This document shows positions 6,502 through 15,557 of a stretch of DNA of 37,777 nucleotides, in pieces. The translations under genes were made by a program, and so were the position numbers. A model generated the notes under the pieces. The model was not told the origin of the DNA. It saw nothing but the letters and a program-made list of their open reading frames with translations, and ran no database searches. Source of the stretch: Candidatus Peregrinibacteria bacterium (lineage in GTDB: Bacteria; Patescibacteriota; Gracilibacteria; UBA1369; JABINC01); contig JABINC010000036.1 of assembly GCA_018697675.1 (NCBI GenBank), forward strand, positions 1 through 37,777. Reading direction: 5' to 3'. How positions within the stretch are numbered: position 1 is the first letter of the stretch; each line of letters begins with the position of its first letter.

Positions 6502-7945
6502 ACTTGTCTACGCTCTCGGTTGTGCCTTGATAATGTTTTTTGTTTCGCTTGGGGTTGTTTTTGCGGCTAGTTCTGTTGATGTTCTTGTCATTGCGAGAGT
6601 TCTTCCTGCTGGAGTTCCGCTGACACCGATTCTTATAGATGTTCCGGAGACGACTTATGAGAACTACCTATCGTTAGATGGTTATGCTGAGAATAATGTA
6701 GCCATTTATATGAATGATATGTATGTTACCAACGCTGATGGGAATGGTGATTTTACAATAGGTACAATGATTCAGGATGGTTCCAATCCCCTTGTTCTTA
6801 AAGCTTTTCGTGATGAGATGTATTCGGCTCCAGGGAGTTATGCTGTAATTGGTGAAACTCCGAACAGAGGGGGTACTTTCCCTTCTCATATTTTTGACAA
6901 ACCGTCACCTCCTATTTCTGAAATAGAGGATATCTTGGAAGATGAAGAGGTTGATGAGTATGTGGAGGGAATTTTAGATGAAGAAGATTTTATAGTGAAA
7001 TCTCCTAGCGTTCCGAAGGGAGGAAGTTCTTCTGGAGAAACTGTTGTTGAGGAAGCTATAGATTATGGGATAGAGTCTACGAATGAGGATGTCGATAGAG
7101 ATGGGGTCAGTGATTTTCTTGAGGTTGTATTTGGATTGGATGTAAATGACAAAGATACAGATAACGATGGAATATATGATGTTGAAGAGATTTCAGATCT
7201 GCAAACTTATAAAGATGATGGTATAACCGTTAGAATTAATGTGAAAGATGGACAGATATTTACTTCAAATGACCTTTTTGTTTATGGAGATATAAAGGGG
7301 CTCGAAGGGGATGATTATGAATTTATAGATTTATGTTTGTTGGGTGTGAATGGAGAGCAATGTGAAGATCTTTCTGTAAAAGAAATTGGAGGGGATTATC
7401 ATCAAGAAGTTAATTTTGCAGTAGAAGAGGGGCCTTATGAGCTTAGAATAAAACTTGGATATACAGTAATACATTCGCTTAATATAAGTTTTGATTTTGG
7501 GAATCCTCTTGAAGGTATAATTTTCGCTACTTTGGATAAAAAAGAGATTTACAAACAAGTTGAGAATCGTTTTGTCCGTAAAAAAATGCTATTTTCGTTT
7601 CGATCTGCTCCAGAAATCAAGGGTATGGGGGCGGGAAGCGATCTAGTATTTCTATTCTGGTTAACAAATTCTGGGGATAAGGTGTATCGTTCGCTTACGT
7701 TGACTGATTTGAATGGTATATTCTCTGTGAAGGCTTATCGCCCTTTCAGTTCGTTGCTTGGTTTCAAAAAAGTTACAGTTTATGCTTATGGTTATGATGA
7801 TGGAAAGATGATTGGTACGGATAAATGTGAATTTTATGTTTTGGATGTATTATATTACTGTCTTCTTGCTTTGGTTATTACTCTTTTTTACCGAGTTATG
7901 GTTTTGATGCGAAAAAGGGGTGATAAATCTATTAAATCGGCTTAA
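6455..7945 (+). CDS. exported TSP3 (calcium-binding) surface protein with C-terminal TM
   Basis: In this 496-residue protein a basic n-region (KQKSKVNQKRRSR) is followed by a hydrophobic core (about 17-37) ending VVFA, which fits a signal peptide and supports the ATG at 6455. That ATG lies inside the previous gene, and GGAG abuts it with no spacing, so it is not a normal SD. A beta-rich domain (about 40-130) is followed by an acidic linker. A thrombospondin type 3-like Ca-binding segment (about 212-245) contains DVDRDGVSDFLE and DTDNDGIYDVEE. Another beta-rich domain precedes a TM at about 463-485 and a basic tail. It ends the surface operon and probably forms a ligand or adhesion component with the DUF916-like proteins. 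Function is inferred from architecture only. Confidence 0.7.
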   Translation: MGRKQKSKVNQKRRSRLVYALGCALIMFFVSLGVVFAASSVDVLVIARVLPAGVPLTPILIDVPETTYENYLSLDGYAENNVAIYMNDMYVTNADGNGDFTIGTMIQDGSNPLVLKAFRDEMYSAPGSYAVIGETPNRGGTFPSHIFDKPSPPISEIEDILEDEEVDEYVEGILDEEDFIVKSPSVPKGGSSSGETVVEEAIDYGIESTNEDVDRDGVSDFLEVVFGLDVNDKDTDNDGIYDVEEISDLQTYKDDGITVRINVKDGQIFTSNDLFVYGDIKGLEGDDYEFIDLCLLGVNGEQCEDLSVKEIGGDYHQEVNFAVEEGPYELRIKLGYTVIHSLNISFDFGNPLEGIIFATLDKKEIYKQVENRFVRKKMLFSFRSAPEIKGMGAGSDLVFLFWLTNSGDKVYRSLTLTDLNGIFSVKAYRPFSSLLGFKKVTVYAYGYDDGKMIGTDKCEFYVLDVLYYCLLALVITLFYRVMVLMRKRGDKSIKSA

Positions 7946-7961
7946 TAACTTTCAAAAACAC

Positions 7962-7990
7962 TTGTCGTTTTTGATGCAAACACATATACT
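7962..7990 (+). promoter_or_regulatory. promoter of the GT-C gene
   Basis: TTGTCG (7962-7967), a 17-base spacer and TATACT (7985-7990). A start near 7997 gives a leader of about 37 nt that contains the A-rich TTTAACAAAA motif just before the ATG at 8034. Confidence 0.65.
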
Positions 7991-8033
7991 TGTGAACGAT
8001 TTTAAAATACAAAAACAAATTTAACAAAATACT

Positions 8034-9740
8034 ATGAAAAAATGTTATTTGAAGTTGCGTAAATTTGCAACGAAGCGCTTTTCTCGTACTCGTAAACGTA
8101 AAACCAAATCTGGTAAATCTTCAACACTTCTTCTTGTTGGAGCGGTGTTAGTGTTGTTTTACCTTGTAATGCTTATTAAAAGTGCCTGGATTGCTGAGGA
8201 TATGTTTATCACTTTTAGAACTATAGATAATTTTGTAGATGGGTATGGACTTCGTTGGAATATAGCGGAAAGAGTTCAATCTTTTACTCATCCACTTTGG
8301 TTATTTGTACTGACAATTCCGTATTTTTTCACCAATGAAGTTGTCCTTACAACCACATTTGTTTGTATGGCTGCTTCCTTATTTGCGGTCATTTTGTTTG
8401 CAAAAAATATTCCAACCTCTTGGAAGGGGTTAGTTGTAGGAATGCTCATGCTTTGTTTGTCTAAGGCATTTATTGATTATTCTACTTCTGGTCTTGAAAA
8501 CCCTCTTAATCATCTGCTTTTGGTTGCGTTTTACTCCTTGTTCTTGGTTAAAAATAAACTTGATGTTAAGACCTTTATTTTTCTAAATTTATTTGCTGCA
8601 CTTGGAGTTTTGAATAGAATGGATACTTTGCTTCTTTATTTCCCTGTCCTTGTTTATGCTTTTGTATTGATGTGGAAAAAGAAAGGGCTTTTTAAGAGTT
8701 TGATATATGCATTTATCGGTTTCTTGCCTTTTATTGGTTGGGAAGTTTTTTCACTTATATATTATGGATTTCCTTTCCCAAATACTGCTTATGCAAAGTT
8801 AAGTACTGGCCTGCCTTCCATTGATTTGATTCAGCAGGGACTTATATATCTTGTGAATTCTATAAGTTTGGATCCAATAACGTTGTTTATCATTGGGGCC
8901 GGAATCATTGCCGCTGTTAATTCTAAAGATAAAAAATTATTGTTAATAAGTTTAGCTGCAGTACTTTACATCATATATACAGTTAAAGTTGGAGGAGATT
9001 TTATGAGTGGACGTTTTCTTGCAGCTCCTTTCTTGCTTTCGGTGATAGTTCTTTCTAGATGTGTTAAAGATGATTATAAGGTTTTTTCTATACTTACTGG
9101 AATTGTCCTTGCTTTAACTTTTGTATCTCCATTATCACCTTTGTATGCTCATGAGGGTTATGCAGTCGAAAAAAATGAATTGGGTTATAGTGCTATACCA
9201 ATGACTGGTATTGTTGATGAGAGAGGGTATTTTTATGAAGGAGTAGGCCTTTTAAGAGTTGCTCGTGGAAGAAGTATGCCTGATTATGATTGGGTAGGAG
9301 AAGGTGAAGCAACCAAGGATACGGATTTTAAAGTTTATTTGAGAGGGGCAGTTGGTATGTTTGGATACTATGCTAGAAGAGATATCCATATTGTGGATTA
9401 CTATGCTCTAACAGATCCTTTATTAGCTCGTTTGCCTATTTCGGGAGATCCATATTGGGGGATAGATGGGGTTTCTAATTGGAGAATAGGACATTTCTAT
9501 CGCTCTATTCCCGTTGGTTATCTAGGTTATTTGGCTGGAAGAGAGGATAAATTTCTAGATAGAGATATGGCTGAATATTACAAGAAACTTGAAATCATAA
9601 CTCGTGGGCCACTTTTTTCACTTTCTAGATTCACTCATATATTCAACATGAATACTGGAAAGTATGATCATTTATTGGACACGTATATAAGTGATAGTGA
9701 ACAAGTGGATATGTTTGATATTAAACGAGGGGACTGGTAA
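8034..9740 (+). CDS. GT-C superfamily membrane glycosyltransferase (ZomB/AftB-like)
   Basis: This 568-residue multi-spanning protein begins with a strongly basic 30-residue tail. The first outer loop carries AEDMFITFR (E55, D56), then DGYGLRWN and ERVQSFTHPLW. This is the signature arrangement of the AftB/ZomB-like GT-C enzymes, which use polyprenyl-phosphate sugars, with the acidic pair as the likely catalytic site. About ten further hydrophobic segments fill residues 80-360. The C-terminal 200 residues are hydrophilic and probably extracytoplasmic. It likely glycosylates surface proteins or polymers outside the membrane. It has its own promoter after the surface operon and converges with a second GT-C gene with no gap. 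Donor and acceptor are unknown. Confidence 0.65.
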   Translation: MKKCYLKLRKFATKRFSRTRKRKTKSGKSSTLLLVGAVLVLFYLVMLIKSAWIAEDMFITFRTIDNFVDGYGLRWNIAERVQSFTHPLWLFVLTIPYFFTNEVVLTTTFVCMAASLFAVILFAKNIPTSWKGLVVGMLMLCLSKAFIDYSTSGLENPLNHLLLVAFYSLFLVKNKLDVKTFIFLNLFAALGVLNRMDTLLLYFPVLVYAFVLMWKKKGLFKSLIYAFIGFLPFIGWEVFSLIYYGFPFPNTAYAKLSTGLPSIDLIQQGLIYLVNSISLDPITLFIIGAGIIAAVNSKDKKLLLISLAAVLYIIYTVKVGGDFMSGRFLAAPFLLSVIVLSRCVKDDYKVFSILTGIVLALTFVSPLSPLYAHEGYAVEKNELGYSAIPMTGIVDERGYFYEGVGLLRVARGRSMPDYDWVGEGEATKDTDFKVYLRGAVGMFGYYARRDIHIVDYYALTDPLLARLPISGDPYWGIDGVSNWRIGHFYRSIPVGYLGYLAGREDKFLDRDMAEYYKKLEIITRGPLFSLSRFTHIFNMNTGKYDHLLDTYISDSEQVDMFDIKRGDW

Positions 9741-11369
9741 TTAAAGGTTTTTTGGATATAAGGCATTTAATTTTTCTTTCATCTCTTGGATATCATCTAT
9801 GGTTGGAGTGAATTCTGAAGTTTTTGTAGCGTAATCTTTCACTACTTCTGCAGCATCATACATTTCTAACGTCTTGAATAATAATATTAGATTCCCATAA
9901 GCCTTTTTGAAGTCGGGATTGATAAACAAGGTTTTAAGATAGTATTTTAAGGCATCGTCGTATCTTTCCAGGTGATGATATGCGACTGCTAAGTTATGGT
10001 AAGCATTTATTACTAAGATTTCTTGATTTACAGCTTTTTCCAGTACTTCTGCAGCTTTTTCATATTGCTCTACTTCTAAATATAAATTCCCAAGTTTTGC
10101 ATAAAGACGTGGGGTTTGATTGTATTCGAGTTCATGTATAAAGAAACTCCATGGGTTCTTCCATTCTAGATTGCGTTTCATGGTAAGTATTCCTAAAGGT
10201 AGGCAGCTTATGTAGATTGAAATCATTAATATTGTGAATATTTTTTTCTTTTTCATTTCTGAAATGAGACTCATGATTATTATGATAAATCCTATTATTG
10301 GTAAGTATAGCCAGTGCTCAGTGTATATTGCATTTGATGGAATTAATATTCCTGATACCGGGGCTAGTGCAAAGAAAAACCATATAAATCCTAGGGCGAA
10401 ATATTTTTTTCTTCTGAGTGATATTATTGAGAGCGCCCCTCCGAAAATGATGAAAGCTAATCCTAGTATGCCGCGTACAGTTAATATTGATGTGCTGATG
10501 AGGAATGGTTTGTCGAAAAATAGGTGTTTTGGAAAAAAGATTAGTATTAGATATTCTTGAATAATGCTAATGAAACTTATTGTTCGATTGATTATGCTTT
10601 CTGTGTAAATCTCCATTCCTGTGATTAATTTTGTATCTGCGTGTTGTAATATGGTTAAGTTAATAAAGAGGTAGGCAATAGTGATTGTGATAATTGGAAT
10701 GAAATTGTACAAAGTTTTTTTCTTCTGCTTTTTATCAAGGCAATCCCATTTAAATACAACCAACAATGGCATGAGTAAAAATAAGTGAATTGCAGATTCT
10801 TTTGATAGAAGTGCCAGTAGGTAGCTGAGACTTGCTAATATGATTAATGCTATGTTTGTTTTTTTATCTGATGTATCGAATGTTTTTAAGAACAGGATTA
10901 GTGACATCAATACAAAGAAGGGGGCTAATACATCTGGTAAGCCTGCTATATATGCTACAGATTCTGTTTGTACCGGATGGGCTAGAAATATTATACTTCC
11001 TAACACTGCTAGAGATTTTTTCAGATTAATGCCTTTTAATAAAAAGAAAACAAGCACGCTATTTGCTATGTGAAGTAATATGTTTAGGATGTGGTAATAG
11101 GCATGATTTAAGCCTCCTATTTTGTAAACTATCGCGTTTAAGACTGTTGGTATTGGTCTATATAGATTTGTATTTATTCCTGCTCCTGAACTCGGACTGG
11201 TGGTGAACCACTCTGTGAAATATTCGAAAGACGTGATTTGCTGATTGTACTCTACAAGTCCCATGTCATCGTAGAAAAATGGACCATTAATTACATTGCC
11301 GTAGAGTAGGAAGCCGAGGGCCGTTAGTCCTATTATCAGTAAAACGAATTGTACAATTTTATTCTTCAT
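9741..11369 (-). CDS. GT-C type membrane protein with C-terminal TPRs (TMTC-like)
   Basis: The 542-residue protein has a first TM at about 5-23, then an outer loop with FFYDDMGLVEYN (D34, D35) and LYRPIPTVLNAIVYKIGGLN, then HILNILLHIANSVLVFFLL. This order is typical of GT-C glycosyltransferases related to TMTC O-mannosyltransferases. About ten TM helices extend to residue 405. Three TPR-like helical pairs lie at about 420-510 (YAKLGNLYLEVEQYEKAAEV; AYHNLAVAYHHLERYDDALK), probably a protein-substrate-binding arm. The stop codon abuts the stop of the GT-C gene on the other strand. It may glycosylate exported proteins, of which this window encodes many; the target is inference. Confidence 0.75.
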   Translation of the reverse strand: MKNKIVQFVLLIIGLTALGFLLYGNVINGPFFYDDMGLVEYNQQITSFEYFTEWFTTSPSSGAGINTNLYRPIPTVLNAIVYKIGGLNHAYYHILNILLHIANSVLVFFLLKGINLKKSLAVLGSIIFLAHPVQTESVAYIAGLPDVLAPFFVLMSLILFLKTFDTSDKKTNIALIILASLSYLLALLSKESAIHLFLLMPLLVVFKWDCLDKKQKKKTLYNFIPIITITIAYLFINLTILQHADTKLITGMEIYTESIINRTISFISIIQEYLILIFFPKHLFFDKPFLISTSILTVRGILGLAFIIFGGALSIISLRRKKYFALGFIWFFFALAPVSGILIPSNAIYTEHWLYLPIIGFIIIIMSLISEMKKKKIFTILMISIYISCLPLGILTMKRNLEWKNPWSFFIHELEYNQTPRLYAKLGNLYLEVEQYEKAAEVLEKAVNQEILVINAYHNLAVAYHHLERYDDALKYYLKTLFINPDFKKAYGNLILLFKTLEMYDAAEVVKDYATKTSEFTPTIDDIQEMKEKLNALYPKNL

Positions 11370-11398
11370 GTTATTTGATTTTTATTTATTTCGAATGG

Positions 11399-11426
11399 AT
11401 TATATCGTTTACGGAGCGTATGTAAA
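11399..11426 (-). promoter_or_regulatory. promoter of the TMTC-like gene
   Basis: On the minus strand, TTTACA (11426 to 11421), a 16-base spacer and TATAAT (11404 to 11399). The predicted leader is about 22 nt before the ATG at 11369. Confidence 0.7.
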
Positions 11427-11451
11427 AGATAATATTATCTTAAATTTTAAT

Positions 11452-11479
11452 TTGCAAAACCACGGAACTCCCTTATAAT
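11452..11479 (+). promoter_or_regulatory. promoter of the DUF4956-VTC pair
   Basis: TTGCAA (11452-11457), a 16-base spacer and TATAAT (11474-11479). A start near 11486 gives a leader of about 53 nt, very A-rich, ending TTTAACAAAAAAACAA before the ATG at 11540. Confidence 0.7.
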
Positions 11480-11539
11480 AGGCAGCGACAAACTTTTTTA
11501 TAAAAAATAATACAAAAATAAAATTTAACAAAAAAACAA

Positions 11540-12229
11540 ATGGATACATTTGGCGAAATGCTACTTGGTAGTGGCGGGGCGGATTTAACTGGATCTGCTA
11601 TTCTTTTTAACTTGCTTTTGACGCTGGTTCTTACTTTGATTTTGGCGTTTACCTACAAAGCTACTCACAAAGGGATTTCTTATTCTCAGTCTTTTGTGAA
11701 TGCAATTGTGCTCATAGGTATGGTTACAGCTTCGGCGATGATGATTATTGGGAGTAGTATAGTTAGTGCGTTTGCTCTACTTGGAGCATTTTCGATTATC
11801 AGATTTAGAACTCCTGTGAAGGACGTTAAGGATATTAGTTTTATATTCTTGAGTCTTGTTACTGGTATGGGAGTTGGAACAGGGAATTATCAGATTGCGC
11901 TGATCACTACTATTGTGATGGTGCTAGTTGTGTTTGCATTTAATATGATTAATTTTGGGTCGATTCGAAAATATGGATATATCTTGACGTTTACCTTTGA
12001 TAGCAAAAAGAGCAAGGATGATGCATTTAAGAAGGTTTTTGACAAACACCTTCGCTCTCAGTCATTACTTCATGTGAATGCTGTAAAAGACGGATACACT
12101 CTTGATTTTACGTTTAATATAAACCTCAAGAATTCTGGTAATGCTGACTCATTAGTTGCCGAGCTTGCAAAAACTAAGGGAGTTTCTAATGTAGATCTTC
12201 TTACTGCTAAGAACGATGTGGAGTACTAA
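11540..12229 (+). CDS. DUF4956 family membrane protein
   Basis: This 229-residue protein has four hydrophobic segments in residues 20-145 and the family hallmark AFALLGAFSIIRFRTPVKD, followed by ISFIFLSLVTGMGVGTG. The C-terminal 80 residues form a soluble alpha/beta domain, probably cytoplasmic. DUF4956 proteins commonly sit next to VTC-domain polyphosphate-type enzymes, as here (39-base gap), and are presumed membrane partners or channels for that module. The biochemical role is not established. The start lacks an SD but follows the A-rich leader. Family assignment is firm from the motif; function is inference from context. Confidence 0.85.
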   Translation: MDTFGEMLLGSGGADLTGSAILFNLLLTLVLTLILAFTYKATHKGISYSQSFVNAIVLIGMVTASAMMIIGSSIVSAFALLGAFSIIRFRTPVKDVKDISFIFLSLVTGMGVGTGNYQIALITTIVMVLVVFAFNMINFGSIRKYGYILTFTFDSKKSKDDAFKKVFDKHLRSQSLLHVNAVKDGYTLDFTFNINLKNSGNADSLVAELAKTKGVSNVDLLTAKNDVEY

Positions 12230-12268
12230 ACTCTGACCTTCAATACTAAGTTTTTTAAATCTCAGTAA

Positions 12269-13015
12269 ATGTTTGTAAAAGAAAAACCAAAACTGCATTT
12301 TCAGCGCTATGAATTTAAATATCATATTCCTATGCGCCTTGCCGATAAGATAGTTCCGGCGTTGCTCAATTATATGGATTTTGATTCGCATGTTGGAGAT
12401 TCTAAGGATCACTCATATGATGTACATTCGATATATTTGGATAGCTCTGGGCTCAAAAATTATCATGAGAAAATTGAAGGAGATCTCTTTCGGAAAAAGC
12501 TTCGTATTCGTTCTTATACGAAGAATGTTAAGCCGAATGATACGGTCTTTGTGGAGATCAAGCGTAAGCATAATATGGTGATAATAAAAGATCGGATCAG
12601 TATGCCTCTTTCATCGGCTATAACTCTTGCTAGTGCCACTGGACATCGTTCTATGTTCAAAGAGGAGGATCACGACGTAATAGATGAATTTATGCTCGAT
12701 AAATCAGTTTATGGTATGCGGCCCAAAGTACTTGTATCTTATAAGCGAAAGCCGCTGGTGGGGCGTACAGGGTCGAATTTGAGAGTAACTTTTGATTATG
12801 ATATCCAGGCTGCTAGGGTAGGGGATCTGGATTTTTCGCGTGAGACGAAATCTATATATGATGGGATGCTTGTTATGGAGGTGAAATTCAATGATATCCT
12901 TCCTTATTGGTTGCATGAAATCATCCAGAAATATTGTATGGAAGCATGGCCATATTCTAAATACTGTTTTGGTATGGAGGCGATTCGGCCAACCCTTCGT
13001 CAGTTTCAATGCTAG
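12269..13015 (+). CDS. VTC-domain protein (polyphosphate polymerase-type tunnel fold)
   Basis: This 248-residue protein is a complete VTC domain. RYEFKY (about 13-18) is the first ExK-like strand, followed by HSIYLDSSGLKNYHEKI, FRKKLRIRSY, VFVEIKRKHN and a late VMEVKFN strand. These supply the basic and acidic residues that line the tunnel in the yeast Vtc4 catalytic domain, which makes polyphosphate from ATP. The bacterial homologues are called polyphosphate polymerase-domain proteins, but activity is rarely tested. It has no signal or TM, so it probably works on the inner membrane face with the DUF4956 protein just upstream. It converges with the next gene with only 3 bases between stops. 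Confidence 0.88.
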   Translation: MFVKEKPKLHFQRYEFKYHIPMRLADKIVPALLNYMDFDSHVGDSKDHSYDVHSIYLDSSGLKNYHEKIEGDLFRKKLRIRSYTKNVKPNDTVFVEIKRKHNMVIIKDRISMPLSSAITLASATGHRSMFKEEDHDVIDEFMLDKSVYGMRPKVLVSYKRKPLVGRTGSNLRVTFDYDIQAARVGDLDFSRETKSIYDGMLVMEVKFNDILPYWLHEIIQKYCMEAWPYSKYCFGMEAIRPTLRQFQC

Positions 13016-13018
13016 GCT

Positions 13019-15553
13019 CTATTGGATTAGCGTGAACGATAGCGTTGATTCGTGGTTCCCCGGCGGTGAGTATTCTGGGATCAAAAGATCTAGTACAGGT
13101 GAGAAATTATATAAGCCTTGTTCTACGAATGGGAATAATTCATCTGAGATATAGAATTGGATGTACTTTTTATCTCCCTGATATGATTCGACTGGATCGA
13201 GTCTTTGTCCGTTGATTTCCATCCACATTTCATCGAGCTTAACATGATTTTTCAATTCTATAACTTCGATTGAGAAAAAACCTCTCCAGGTTTTATCTGG
13301 GTAGAAAGTTTCAAGTCGGAATTCTCCGAGGTTTGATTTGGATATGTAGGCATCTGGTTTGGCCGTGAGACTTGGTAGATATATTTCTGCTGGGACTGTT
13401 AGTTCTACTATGTCTGATGGAGCTAGATCTACTTCGATTACTGTAGCTTCTTCTTCAGTGTTATCCTCGTCTCCATTCCCATTGTCACCATTATCATCTT
13501 CAGGACATGCTCCTACAGTGTCTCCATGTCTCGAATGACCATACCATGCTTGATTAGGTATGGTTAGAGTAGCTTCGGTACGAGTCCCTGGTTTATGACA
13601 GATGGTCATGTTGTTTGGGTTTTCTTCCTCATTCTGGTTCTCATTCTCATCATGATTATTATTTTCCTCGTTACTCCCATCTTCTTCGTTATTATTCTCT
13701 AGATCAACGGTTTCCAGTTCGAATTCTCTTATGTCTTCTTCCTCTTCTTCAGTTTGTGACTCTTCATTATCTTGTTCTGTGTTCTCGGCTTGTATACTTC
13801 CTTGATTTTTCTTTGCTTTGCGTTGAGCTTTAATTTCCTGGATTAATATTCTTACTGGGCCTGTTGCAGGGTAGTTCTCAACTAGTGCTAGAAGATCATC
13901 GTCCATCTCTATGTTTGTAAATATGGCTACAAGTTTTGGAGTTCCATTTTTGCGTTGAAGGATCAATTTTACAACTCTGACCGTATCCTTGGTTCGTATT
14001 CCTCTGCTAAATTTAATCGCTCTTTTATGGGCTTTTTCAAAGTTATTACAGAATATATTTGCTTGAGTTGTTACCTTTTTCAAATTGCGAGTATTTTTCA
14101 AAAGTTTGTCTAGGAATTTGTTTACCGTTTTTTTGTTATAGAGTGGCTCATCTTTCAACATTTTATGAACCAGTTTCTTTATATCCTTGAAGTGCTCTTT
14201 TATGTACTCAATCTCTTTGTCTATTTCTTTACCTTTCTTATCTTTTTTATGAGCTTTTTTCGCTTCTTTTTTTATTTCTTCCATGTCGTAACAAATGTTT
14301 TTGACAGTTTTTCTGATTTTACCGTTGCCAGTTAGTGAAAGAATCTTTTTCGCATACCATCTTATAATTTTTCTATCTACATGTTGTGTTGCGAGTATGT
14401 TTAACATATCTTTTTCTAAACCATTATATTCTATGTGGACCCCCTTGATGATTGGAGCTTCCATGCCGTTGTAATCTGGATGTAGCCATTTGATTTCCTC
14501 ACTTTCTATATAGAAATATCTTTCACTGATCATTTCATCGATTTCATCTAAATCATCAGATATTCCTACTCCTACTTCTGGAGTTGCTGATATGTCTGCC
14601 ATAGATGTTGCATCAACTTCTTCAGTTCCACTAGATAAAGTGGCCAAATCATGTGTAAGCGCGCCGACTATTATGTCATCTTCAAGTATGGCATCTATCT
14701 CTACATCTTCTGCTCCACTTATAACATTTCCATATAACTCTAGGTAATTTAGAGCTTCGTCAGACTCATAATCATAGATCGAATCATCGACTAATAAGTC
14801 TGCATTTGGAGTTGCTGATTCAGTCAATGAATTTACGTGTAAGTAAGCGGGTAAATTTATTAATGATTGATAGAGAATAATCAGAATTAACATGACCGCT
14901 ATTGCGATTGCGATAACTGTAATATGTCCATAACGTTTTCTTGAAAAGTAATAAATTAAAGCAATTAAGAGAATGGCTGTAATTATTGGTGAATAAGGGA
15001 ATGCTCCTAGATTTGATATAATTAGATCTTGATCTTGTATGTTGATTTTCAATGGTTGTAAGACTCGTACATCTAATGGATCTTCAATGTTGTTTGCTGG
15101 GCGAAATATAAGTGCCCCGTAAAATGCTCTTTCTTCAATGTCTTCGGGGATTTTTATACTGAGTGGCAATTGTAATATTGATTCTGGCTTTAGTGTTATT
15201 GTCCCTGGATTGGAGACGAGGTCGCGCATTAGGCTGTTTTTTGTTTCTCCCTCTTGGTATATGCCATTTTCCACATCTATAGCATCAACGGTTTCCATTT
15301 GGATTTCACGTTTCTCTTTAGTTAGATTTATAAGTGTCAAAGAGAGATAGTCAATATCGTTTGGGAATAAGTTGAATTCGGATTGAGAGATATCTAATAT
15401 CTGTACTGGAGTATTGGAAAATTCCGGCTCTAGCTCTGCGGCATAAATCGTTGGGATGATTGCTGTTATCAAAAATACTGCAAGAATGAATGTACATATT
15501 GGTCTAATCAAACTATGTATAGTTTGTCTCTCTTTTTTCTGAGTTTTTACCAT
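13019..15553 (-). CDS. large exported protein: DUF916-like domain, two TMs, coil-rich region, ICHKPG/HGD module
   Basis: In this 844-residue protein a signal segment (about 18-38, ending IYA) precedes a DUF916-like domain (about 50-185: LTLINLTKEKREIQ, IKIPEDIEERAFYGALIF). Two TM helices (about 188-204, 211-231) are separated by SRKRYGH, which puts the C-terminal 600 residues outside. These comprise an acidic stretch, a Lys-rich helical region (about 380-545), a very acidic Glu/Asn linker, then MTICHKPGTRTEATLTIP...YGHSRHGDTVGACPE (about 649-685). The last is the recurrent ICHKPG...H-HGDxxGxC module seen in many bacterial exported proteins. A beta-rich C-terminal domain follows. It is probably a surface structural or adhesion protein. 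It has its own extended -10 promoter and a leader hairpin. Confidence 0.7.
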   Translation of the reverse strand: MVKTQKKERQTIHSLIRPICTFILAVFLITAIIPTIYAAELEPEFSNTPVQILDISQSEFNLFPNDIDYLSLTLINLTKEKREIQMETVDAIDVENGIYQEGETKNSLMRDLVSNPGTITLKPESILQLPLSIKIPEDIEERAFYGALIFRPANNIEDPLDVRVLQPLKINIQDQDLIISNLGAFPYSPIITAILLIALIYYFSRKRYGHITVIAIAIAVMLILIILYQSLINLPAYLHVNSLTESATPNADLLVDDSIYDYESDEALNYLELYGNVISGAEDVEIDAILEDDIIVGALTHDLATLSSGTEEVDATSMADISATPEVGVGISDDLDEIDEMISERYFYIESEEIKWLHPDYNGMEAPIIKGVHIEYNGLEKDMLNILATQHVDRKIIRWYAKKILSLTGNGKIRKTVKNICYDMEEIKKEAKKAHKKDKKGKEIDKEIEYIKEHFKDIKKLVHKMLKDEPLYNKKTVNKFLDKLLKNTRNLKKVTTQANIFCNNFEKAHKRAIKFSRGIRTKDTVRVVKLILQRKNGTPKLVAIFTNIEMDDDLLALVENYPATGPVRILIQEIKAQRKAKKNQGSIQAENTEQDNEESQTEEEEEDIREFELETVDLENNNEEDGSNEENNNHDENENQNEEENPNNMTICHKPGTRTEATLTIPNQAWYGHSRHGDTVGACPEDDNGDNGNGDEDNTEEEATVIEVDLAPSDIVELTVPAEIYLPSLTAKPDAYISKSNLGEFRLETFYPDKTWRGFFSIEVIELKNHVKLDEMWMEINGQRLDPVESYQGDKKYIQFYISDELFPFVEQGLYNFSPVLDLLIPEYSPPGNHESTLSFTLIQ

Positions 15554-15557
15554 TGTT

